A DNA stretch of 64,000 nucleotides from Mucilaginibacter empetricola (GTDB lineage Bacteria > Bacteroidota > Bacteroidia > Sphingobacteriales > Sphingobacteriaceae), in the NCBI RefSeq assembly GCF_024808665.1, contig NZ_JANUBZ010000003.1:62001-126000 (forward strand), written 5' to 3'. The position numbers and the translations under genes were made by a program. Positions 53,543-62,593 of this stretch are shown here, piece by piece; the stretch's first letter is position 1, and every line of letters starts with the position of its first letter. The notes beneath the pieces are model-generated. The model saw nothing but the letters and a program-made list of their open reading frames with translations. It ran no database searches and was not told the origin of the DNA.

Positions 53543-53674
53543 TAAAAACTTTTGACAAATTAAAGGAATTTTAAGTGAATTTGCTTGTTGATGGTATCTG
53601 CTAATTCAACAAAATTCAAATAATAAAAGCCGATGCCGCAATTAGATAAAACTTTGTAAGTTTGAAATTCCATT

Positions 53675-54088
53675 ATGCCAGAAAAGGAAAAATTAAGAAT
53701 AGACAAATATTTGTGGGCAATAAGGATATTTAAAACCCGCACATTGGCTTCAGATGCCTGCAAAGCGGGCAGGGTTAAGTTAGATAACCAGAACATTAAG
53801 CCATCTCATGAAGTTAAAATAGGCGAAATTTACCAGGTATCTAAAGGGATTGAACGCAAAGTATTACAGATAACCGGTTTGCTTGAACAACGGGCCGATG
53901 CAAAAACGGTTGTTGATTTTTATAAAGATATTACTCCTGTAGAGCAGACTCAGGCATTTAAATCAATGTTCCACGCGCCAATTTTAAAACGCGATAGAGG
54001 AACCGGGCGGCCAACAAAAAGAGACAGAAGGGAAATTGACGATCTAAAAGATGATTTTTTTGACAAGCAAACTGATGTATCTGAGTAG
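53675..54088 (+). CDS. S4-domain RNA-binding protein (Hsp15-like)
   Basis: The 137-residue basic protein starts with an S4 domain: LRIDKYLWAIRIFKTRTLA, ACKAGRVKLDNQNIKPSHEV and GEIYQVSKGIERKVLQI. The C-terminal third is basic and polar (ILKRDRGTGRPTKRDRREIDDL). It resembles Hsp15/HslR-type or RqcP-like S4 proteins, which bind the 50S subunit with stalled nascent chains; the specific role is not established for this branch. It diverges from dapD across a 130-nt gap. Confidence 0.85.
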   Translation: MPEKEKLRIDKYLWAIRIFKTRTLASDACKAGRVKLDNQNIKPSHEVKIGEIYQVSKGIERKVLQITGLLEQRADAKTVVDFYKDITPVEQTQAFKSMFHAPILKRDRGTGRPTKRDRREIDDLKDDFFDKQTDVSE

Positions 54089-54465
54089 TTTTTAATTTAA
54101 AACGAAACCGCAAGTAAACTTGTGTTGAAAACTAATCGTATTATTAGTGCTGCTAAGGCTGTTTTTAAATAAATGATTTCGTTCTTTCTAAGAAGAAATT
54201 ATACTTTTGGTATAATTTTTAAAGTATAAGCAGTTTTGATGTGGAATAGTTAATGTTATAAAAAAAATATTACAATAATTAATCCATTCCTTATCGCTGC
54301 CGTTTAAGTGAGGGACTGATGAAAACGCTAAAATAAATTCGAATAAAAGCTTTTATAAAATTTAGAATGGTAATTTTTTGCTAAGTTTAAAAGACATCTG
54401 ACCTTAAAATAAATACCCCTGTTATTTTGAGCCTCATTTTATTGAGGCTATAACGTAACGTTTAA
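54089..54465 (+). other. 377-nt AT-rich gap with two hairpins before the glycosyl-1-phosphate transferase
   Basis: No gene is seen. A perfect 9-nt inverted repeat AAATTATAC-TTTTG-GTATAATTT (54196-54218) is followed by more T and contains a TACTTTTG -7-like box. A second perfect hairpin AGCCTCA-TTTTAT-TGAGGCT (54430-54449) ends 16 nt before the ATG. The first may be a weak terminator of the S4 gene or an operator; the second could affect translation of the downstream gene. Confidence 0.5.
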
Positions 54466-55869
54466 ATGATAAACAGACATACTACATTTTTTAAAGCTTT
54501 AAACCTCGCCACCGACTATCTTATCTTAAATATAAGTATGATTTCTACTTATTTTATTGAAGATAGGTCGACGCTTTATTGGGCCAGTAATAGGAAGTAT
54601 TTGCCAATCGTATTGGTGTTTAATTTAATATGGTTACTCTCTGCAAATATATCTGGCCTTTATGAGCAGGTTTTAAATAAAGACTCTATAAAAACTTACA
54701 GGGTGGTTATCAAAACCTATCTGTTGTTTGTAAGCTTGATATGCTTTACCATTCTTATTTTAATTGGAACCGAAGCTTATTTTATAACCCGTCAGTACCT
54801 GTTTTATTCATTGGCGCTTTTTGGATTTTTGCTGGGTTTTTGGAAGTTGATTTTCCTTTTGATGCGCAAAAGTGAACGTGCATCATTAATTGATGCCAGG
54901 GCGGTTATTATTGTAGGCGCCGGCCGTATAGGTTATGATCTGCATAACTTTTTTAAGCAAAATCCGGATGCCGGTTACGTTACGCTTGGCTTTTTTGATG
55001 ATAATGCTGAAAATATTAAAGAAAGTAAGTTGTTCTTAGGAGGTACGGATAGCTGTATAGACTATGTTATAACCAATAAGGTAGATGAAATATTTTGCAC
55101 GTTACCCTTATCAGAATCAAAAACTATTGAGAGGCTGATGCTTGGGGCCGACAAAAACTTAATCCGTTTTAAGTTTGTACCGGAGTATTACGACTACTCC
55201 AAGAAGCCCACTTACATACAAAGTTTCGGGCATATTCCCATTATATCGGTTAGAACCGAGCCGCTTGAAAATTTGTTGAACAGATCAATTAAACGATTTT
55301 TTGATGTCGTTTTTTCGCTGTTTGTCATCGTATTTATTTTTAGCTGGCTGTTTCCCATTCTGGCTATTTTAATCAAGCTGGAATCGAGAGGCCCTGTTTT
55401 TTTTACGCAGGTAAGATCAGGAAGAGATAATAACCCTTTTAAGTGCTATAAATTCAGAAGCATGCGGGTTAATAATGATGCTGATCAAAAACAAGCCACC
55501 CGGAATGATAACCGCATAACCAGAACAGGCGCTTTTTTAAGGAGAACCAGCCTGGATGAATTGCCGCAGTTTTTTAATGTCCTGAGAGGAAACATGTCTG
55601 TTGTTGGCCCCAGGCCGCATATGATTATACATACCAGCCAATACTCAAAACTGATTGACAGGTTTATGGTGCGGCATTTTCTTAAGCCTGGAATTACCGG
55701 CTGGGCGCAGATAAAAGGATTACGCGGAGAAACTAAAACGGTTGATGCTATGCTGCAACGCGTGGAGGCTGATGTTTGGTACCTTGAAAACTGGTCCTTT
55801 CTGCTCGATCTTAAAATTATATTCCTTACAATAAGAAACTCGTTAAAAGGCGACGAAAACGCTTTCTAA
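54466..55869 (+). CDS. undecaprenyl-phosphate glycosyl-1-phosphate transferase (WcaJ-like)
   Basis: The 467-residue polyisoprenyl-phosphate hexose-1-phosphate transferase starts the repeat unit on the lipid carrier. The N-terminal half has four to five membrane helices and a CoA-binding-like domain (VIIVGAGRIGYDLHNFF). The catalytic C-terminal half has RSIKRFFDVVFSLFVIVFI, FFTQVRSGRDNNPFKCYKFRSM, RRTSLDELPQFFNVLRGNMSVVGPRPH, and PGITGWAQIKGLRGET. It sits about 6.6 kb from the end of the polysaccharide locus across a housekeeping block and may serve it. Its end abuts guaD-like tail to tail. Confidence 0.92.
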   Translation: MINRHTTFFKALNLATDYLILNISMISTYFIEDRSTLYWASNRKYLPIVLVFNLIWLLSANISGLYEQVLNKDSIKTYRVVIKTYLLFVSLICFTILILIGTEAYFITRQYLFYSLALFGFLLGFWKLIFLLMRKSERASLIDARAVIIVGAGRIGYDLHNFFKQNPDAGYVTLGFFDDNAENIKESKLFLGGTDSCIDYVITNKVDEIFCTLPLSESKTIERLMLGADKNLIRFKFVPEYYDYSKKPTYIQSFGHIPIISVRTEPLENLLNRSIKRFFDVVFSLFVIVFIFSWLFPILAILIKLESRGPVFFTQVRSGRDNNPFKCYKFRSMRVNNDADQKQATRNDNRITRTGAFLRRTSLDELPQFFNVLRGNMSVVGPRPHMIIHTSQYSKLIDRFMVRHFLKPGITGWAQIKGLRGETKTVDAMLQRVEADVWYLENWSFLLDLKIIFLTIRNSLKGDENAF

Positions 55870-56352
55870 TCAATAACCTATTACTTTTAATTTAGAACCT
55901 TCCCATAGCTTAAAAGCGTTAATAGCTTCCTTTGGCAGCAGCTGAACAAATGGGATTTTGCGTTTTTCCATTTCGCAGCCTAACTCATCGTAAATTAAAA
56001 AATCATCAAAACCAATGTTTGCGGCATCTACTTTGGTATTGGCATAATAAATTTTGTCAATGTGCGCCCAATAGATGGCACCAAGGCACATGGGGCATGG
56101 CTCGCAACTGGTATAAATTTCGCAGCCCGATAAATTGTAAGTCCCCAGTTCTTTACAGGCAAGCCTTATTGCCGCAACTTCGGCATGTGCGGTGGGATCA
56201 TTATCTTTCATAACCTTATTGGCACTGCCGGCTATCACCACACCGTTTTTAACAATTACGGCACCAAAGGGCCCGCCAAGGTTGTTCTTTACATTATCTT
56301 CTGATAGCGCTATCGCCATCCGCATAAATTGCTCTTTTGCCTTATTTTCCAT
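55870..56352 (-). CDS. nucleoside/guanine deaminase (CDA fold)
   Basis: The 160-residue protein is a zinc-dependent deaminase: GGPFGAVIVKNGVVIAG, the zinc His and catalytic Glu in DPTAHAEVAAIRLA, and the two zinc Cys in CEPCPMCLGAIYW. The C-terminal tail (FKLWEGSKLKVIGY) resembles GuaD-type guanine deaminases, which make xanthine from guanine. tRNA adenosine deaminase (TadA) is an alternative, but the C-terminus fits GuaD better. The stop directly abuts that of the plus-strand glycosyl-1-phosphate transferase. Confidence 0.85.
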   Translation of the reverse strand: MENKAKEQFMRMAIALSEDNVKNNLGGPFGAVIVKNGVVIAGSANKVMKDNDPTAHAEVAAIRLACKELGTYNLSGCEIYTSCEPCPMCLGAIYWAHIDKIYYANTKVDAANIGFDDFLIYDELGCEMEKRKIPFVQLLPKEAINAFKLWEGSKLKVIGY

Positions 56353-56366
56353 TTTCTCACTAAATT

Positions 56367-56396
56367 AAAAAACCTCAGCTAATAAGCCGAGGTTTT
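56367..56396 (-). terminator. intrinsic terminator of the OmpH-like gene
   Basis: On the minus strand, AAAACCTCGGCT pairs with AGCTGAGGTTTT (one mismatch) around loop TATT, followed by a T6 tract that is partly inside the stem. It sits between the OmpH-like gene and the deaminase gene. Confidence 0.8.
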
Positions 56397-56426
56397 CCTC
56401 ATCACAAATAAAAAATTGCGATTTTA

Positions 56427-57014
56427 TTATTTTTTGTCTTTTGCGTAAGCCTCATTAAGTCTTTTGGCTACATCGGTAGTAACGTCCAAACCGTTATCGC
56501 CATATAATACAGTAGGGTTTGCTTTTGAGAAAGTTAAAACCAATTTATAGCCTTTTTCTTTAGCATAGCCTTTTACAAAATCAGCAATTTTATCATAAAG
56601 TTTTGAATTCTCTGAAGCCTGATCATTTTGAAACTGAGCAGTAGCATTTTGCTGATAGCCTTGTAACTCCTGTTGCTCGCGTTGTAAGCGTTGCTCGGTA
56701 GTTTGACGTTGGTCGGCAGGCATGGTGTTGGCATTTTTTTGATATTCGGCAACTTCACGCTGAAAAGCCTGTGTCCTTGAACCTACATCATTTTTTGCAG
56801 CATTGGCTTTATCTTCCAAACGCTTTGACATATCTTTAAAGTAATCGTATTTAGCTAATAAGGTATCAGAGTTAACAAATACAATAGTTTCTTTGTTAGT
56901 AGCCGGGTTAGCAATGGCTTTATCATCGGTTTTAGGTTTATTACATGCTGCAATAGTGCCTGCAAGTAACACGCCCAATGTAATTTTTGTAAAAATAGAA
57001 GCCTTAGTTTTCAT
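56427..57014 (-). CDS. OmpH/Skp-family periplasmic chaperone, predicted lipoprotein
   Basis: The 195-residue protein has a signal peptide with a lipobox (LLAGTIAACNKPK, Cys near residue 24), a globular start (ETIVFVNSDTLLAKYDYF), a long helical coiled coil of about 80 residues rich in Gln and Glu, and a final strand region (GYKLVLTFSKANPTVLYG). This is the OmpH/Skp layout; Skp binds unfolded outer-membrane proteins in the periplasm. Most Skp proteins are soluble, so the lipid anchor is notable. A minus-strand -7 box TATCTTTG (complement of 57094-57101) lies about 80 nt upstream. A terminator follows the gene. Confidence 0.85.
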   Translation of the reverse strand: MKTKASIFTKITLGVLLAGTIAACNKPKTDDKAIANPATNKETIVFVNSDTLLAKYDYFKDMSKRLEDKANAAKNDVGSRTQAFQREVAEYQKNANTMPADQRQTTEQRLQREQQELQGYQQNATAQFQNDQASENSKLYDKIADFVKGYAKEKGYKLVLTFSKANPTVLYGDNGLDVTTDVAKRLNEAYAKDKK

Positions 57015-57158
57015 TTTTGAATAATTGTTTTTTTGTTGCCGCCCCAGGTGGCTGAATTGAATATTTTACTGTTTAAATCTTAAAAAATTTTGACAAAGAT
57101 AATCTTTCAGGTGAAGTATCCTAATGTTTTGAAGATGCATGTTTATATAGTGCCATTT

Positions 57159-57201
57159 TTATCCACAATTGTGGTAATTTGGGTTAAATTTCGTACTTTT
57201 G
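57159..57201 (+). promoter_or_regulatory. gyrB promoter with DnaA-box-like sequence and palindrome
   Basis: TTATCCACA (57159-57167), a perfect DnaA-box consensus, overlaps the 12-nt palindrome CCACAATTGTGG (57163-57174). A -33-like TTG (57169-57171) is 22 nt before a -7 box TACTTTTG (57194-57201), which would start transcription about 15 nt before the gyrB ATG. The promoter boxes fit the phylum consensus; the DnaA role is unproven. Confidence 0.55.
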
Positions 57202-57217
57202 AAGGTTATTGTTTTAA

Positions 57218-59182
<1,965 letters not shown>

Positions 59183-59212
59183 AATCTACGCGATAAATCG
59201 TTTTAATATTTA

Positions 59213-59247
59213 AGAGCCTTGTTAGTTTTAACAAGGCTCTATTTTTT
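59213..59247 (+). terminator. intrinsic terminator after gyrB
   Basis: The perfect 12-bp stem AGAGCCTTGTTA / TAACAAGGCTCT (59213-59224, 59229-59240) with loop GTTT is followed by A and T7. Its 3' arm overlaps the TAG stop of the convergent retropepsin gene. Confidence 0.9.
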
Positions 59248-59676
59248 TAGTACTAGCTGTTGTTTACCATAGTTTATAATGGCTTTGTATTTCATTAATA
59301 TATCACCACCCAAAACGCCTAAAATTTCCAGGTTAAATTGCTGGTAAGCAATATTGATAGCCGATAAGTCGAGTACGGCTACTTCAAGTTCTTCAATTAA
59401 TAAATCGCCGATATGAAATTCTTTAATATTAGCTGTTGAGGACGTCATACTGTTGGTGCCCAATCCGCTCGATAGCCGGTCGCTGCCTGTAATGGGTAAA
59501 TCCTCTATAGTCTGTAATAACATTGAATGATCAAAGGCTGTTTTTGATGCGCCGGTATCCAAAACAAGTGTGAATTTTTTTTCGAAAATTGAAACTTCAA
59601 TTAGCGGATGAAAGCCGTCATCATACAGGTCAATTATTTTTATCGGTATAGTAAAGTTTTTTCTTTTGCCCTGCAT
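59239..59676 (-). CDS. small retropepsin-like aspartic protease
   Basis: A 145-residue single-domain protein with the catalytic LVLDTGASKTAFDHS motif (DTGA at residues 40-43) and a later NLEILGVLGGDIL strand-loop typical of retropepsins. No signal peptide, membrane helix or added domain is seen, so it should act as a cytoplasmic homodimer. It is the second clan AA protease in the window; unlike the one at 291-830 it lacks the SEC-C motif and the DUF5678 partner. Substrate unknown. The start is 50 nt after the end of the PAS protein gene on the same strand. Confidence 0.8.
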   Translation of the reverse strand: MQGKRKNFTIPIKIIDLYDDGFHPLIEVSIFEKKFTLVLDTGASKTAFDHSMLLQTIEDLPITGSDRLSSGLGTNSMTSSTANIKEFHIGDLLIEELEVAVLDLSAINIAYQQFNLEILGVLGGDILMKYKAIINYGKQQLVLKK

Positions 59677-59726
59677 GTAGTTGGTATAATTTTGGCGAGT
59701 GTTTGGGTAGTAATGGAGTGAGTTAA

Positions 59727-62381
59727 TTAATCAACGATCTCGTTATCAGAAGCTTCCTTGGCCATTTCAACTATGATATTGTCCATTCGATGTAATTCAG
59801 TTCTTATGTGGTTAAATATCTCTGCATCAGATGGTTCTCCCTCAAGCATTTCGAACAGCCCCTTTAAATTGGCCAAAGGGCTTCTCACCAGGTGTGATTG
59901 TTTCCAGGCCATGGTTTTTATGCTGTTGATATGGTTCTGTATCCGGTTGTAAGCACTCTTTAAATCCTGTTCGGTGTTTTTTCTTTCTGTAATATTGTAT
60001 AAAGACATCAGCATGCCTATTATCTCTTCACTGTCATTAGTAATGGGGAATAACCTCACATCGTACCAAAAAACTGAGCCATCCGTTTGCGGATAGTCAA
60101 CTTCGTAAGTCACATTAGTGCCTTTCAATACATTTTTTGCATAGTTGTTAAACTGCGGAAATTTCTGTTTCGGAAAGTAGTCTGTAAGGCTGTCGCCCTT
60201 TTCGGGACTATGGTGATATTGCTCTTTAACAAACTCTTCGGCTTTGTGGTTAAAAGCAAGTACTTTTAAATTGATATCAAATAATGCGTAAGCCGTATCG
60301 GTAGTATTTAAAATAGCCTGTAAGTTGGCTTCTGATTTTTGCAGGGATTCTTCAGCTTTCAACTTTTCGGTAACATCAATAGTCATTGCAAGTCTTACCG
60401 GACGCCCTTCAAAAATAATGTCGTGCGAAATAATATTCACAAACATAATTGATCCATCTTTTTTTAGATGCCTTACCAGTCTTAAACTGCCTGAATTGTC
60501 AATATGTTGCTTGTAACCCTCTATTTGTTGATGCTGATCCTCTTCCAGCCTGAAACTCTTTACGTTCATGTCCAGCACCTCTTCTTTGGTATATCCGTAA
60601 TGATTTGCGGCTGCATCATTAACTGCTATTACCGTTTGATCATCTTTGGCAATCATCCACATGGGCATTGGGTTGCTGTCAAAAAGTAACTTATATTTTT
60701 GTTCGGACGATTTAAGTTCATCTTCTGCCTTTTTTCGTTCGGTAACATCTATCATTGAACCAATTATAGTCGGTTCGTCGCCAATAATGGCCCTGCTGCC
60801 GTAAAATTCAACCCAATTACAATCGCCATTCTTTTTCTGCCCCATGGCCTCGTAGTGAGAACTTTCCACTTCGCCGGTCATGCGCCGTTTTACATGCCCG
60901 TTAGCGATAGCTTTATAGCTTTCATGAAAAACTACATCTATATTAAAGGTATTGATAAGTTCTTTGGGTTGATAACCGAAAATATCAGCAAACCTTGGAT
61001 TTACATAGGTGAACTTTCCTTTTTGAACAATATAAACGCCCACAATTGATTTTTCAGCTACCGTTCTGAATTTTAACTCGGCATCCCTTAGTTCCGTTTC
61101 CATTTTTTTTCGGTCGGTAATATCACGTGCAATAACCATTATCCGGTCGTCAAAAAGAACTTTTACGTTGACTTCTACATTAAAAGAAACTTTGCGCTTG
61201 GTAATAAACCTTCTCTCGCGAATAACAGATTCTTTGGCGCTACTCATCTTTTTGGGCAAAGGATCGTTTTTTAATTCATCGGGGTCAACAATTGCCTCAA
61301 TGTTTAGCTGAAGCAATTCTTCGCGGGTATAGCCAAGCATTTTGCACAGGCTGGCGTTAACATCAGTAAAGTCGCCGTTGAAATCCAACACATAAATAGC
61401 ATCCGACGCTTGTTCAATGAGCGAATGGTAGCGTTCTTCGCTTTTTTGATAGGCTGCAGTACGTTCCTCAATATTTTTTTCGAGTTGAATATTTATCAGT
61501 TTTATTTGCTCTTCTGCTGTTTGTCGCTTTTTATCAATGTTATTTAACCAGCTGGCCATGTTTCCAATATAAACCAGGCTTATCAATAAAAAGGAAATAG
61601 CAAGCACCGAAATTTCGGTATCGGTAGAAGAAATTAATCGCAGTTGCTGTTTGTGGACTATCATGGCACCAGACACTACTACCATAATAATCAATAAAAC
61701 ATAAAAACGTTTTGCCACGCGATTGCCCACCTGATTGCCGGTGAATAACCCGGTAACTCCCACTGACGGATTTAAAAGCGACGCTGCGACCGATAATAGC
61801 AGAAAAAGAAAGGCTGTGTGGCCCGCCATCGAAGTAACGTAAAATAAGGTGTTAAATAAGGAGGTATCATACAAATAACCGATAAGCGAAAATGCCGAAA
61901 TAAAAGTTACTAAGTTGAAAAGGCATTGTGCCGCCAGAGTAAAAGACTTTTTAGGGATGTTTAATGCTAAAAAGCCGCCCCCTAATAAAACAAAACTTAG
62001 TGAGGCGTTAAAAGCCATACGACCCCGGTGCGGCAGCATTGCCGATTGTCGGCTACTGTCGGTAATAAACAATTGATCAATGCCGCTGTTGAAGTGGAAA
62101 ATATCCTGAAGCAAGGTGTTGAGGCCAATTATAAAAACCAAAAATTGTAGTGTGAAAATAACGCGTTTGATATAAGGCCCTGTACTATATTGAGTTAATA
62201 GTATAGCGCAGCCAAATAACAAAAAACACAAAGCCGGGTTAAATTTCATTGCGCCAAACGCGGGAACAACGCTTTTCAAAGCAGGTATATCACAAATCCA
62301 GCCGGTTATTACTATTCCCGAAGTAATTATGGTAATTAAACCGATAGTTACAATGGTGGTATTTCTTTGCAGGATATTCAT
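59727..62381 (-). CDS. membrane-bound multi-PAS sensor protein lacking the kinase ATPase domain
   Basis: The 884-residue protein starts with about seven hydrophobic helices (residues about 10-275), then a coiled segment and four PAS domains (YHSLIEQASDAIYVLDFNG, FRTVAEKSIVGVYIVQKG, YKLLFDSNPMPMWMIAKD, LQAILNTTDTAYALFDIN). It ends with a short helical DHp-like piece containing AWKQSHLVRSPLANLKGLF, where the His would be the phospho-acceptor, and stops about 50 residues later at DNEIVD. No N, G1 or G2 box follows, so it cannot bind ATP as a normal histidine kinase. It may be a dimerising sensor phosphorylated by another kinase. No frameshift is evident near the stop. Confidence 0.82.
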   Translation of the reverse strand: MNILQRNTTIVTIGLITIITSGIVITGWICDIPALKSVVPAFGAMKFNPALCFLLFGCAILLTQYSTGPYIKRVIFTLQFLVFIIGLNTLLQDIFHFNSGIDQLFITDSSRQSAMLPHRGRMAFNASLSFVLLGGGFLALNIPKKSFTLAAQCLFNLVTFISAFSLIGYLYDTSLFNTLFYVTSMAGHTAFLFLLLSVAASLLNPSVGVTGLFTGNQVGNRVAKRFYVLLIIMVVVSGAMIVHKQQLRLISSTDTEISVLAISFLLISLVYIGNMASWLNNIDKKRQTAEEQIKLINIQLEKNIEERTAAYQKSEERYHSLIEQASDAIYVLDFNGDFTDVNASLCKMLGYTREELLQLNIEAIVDPDELKNDPLPKKMSSAKESVIRERRFITKRKVSFNVEVNVKVLFDDRIMVIARDITDRKKMETELRDAELKFRTVAEKSIVGVYIVQKGKFTYVNPRFADIFGYQPKELINTFNIDVVFHESYKAIANGHVKRRMTGEVESSHYEAMGQKKNGDCNWVEFYGSRAIIGDEPTIIGSMIDVTERKKAEDELKSSEQKYKLLFDSNPMPMWMIAKDDQTVIAVNDAAANHYGYTKEEVLDMNVKSFRLEEDQHQQIEGYKQHIDNSGSLRLVRHLKKDGSIMFVNIISHDIIFEGRPVRLAMTIDVTEKLKAEESLQKSEANLQAILNTTDTAYALFDINLKVLAFNHKAEEFVKEQYHHSPEKGDSLTDYFPKQKFPQFNNYAKNVLKGTNVTYEVDYPQTDGSVFWYDVRLFPITNDSEEIIGMLMSLYNITERKNTEQDLKSAYNRIQNHINSIKTMAWKQSHLVRSPLANLKGLFEMLEGEPSDAEIFNHIRTELHRMDNIIVEMAKEASDNEIVD

Positions 62382-62593
62382 TAAAAAAGCTTAGTATCAA
62401 ACATTTTATAACATAAAGGCCAAATGAGACTCGCTCATCAATAATCATATCTGCGCTAATAAAGTTAATACTTAATTGGTTTAATTAGCAAGTCATCGTT
62501 AAAAAGAAATAATAACTAATTAGTGAGTTTGAGTTTAATAAAAATTGCCTCAAAGTTTATAAGTGATTGCCCCGTTAAACCGCTGATAATAAA

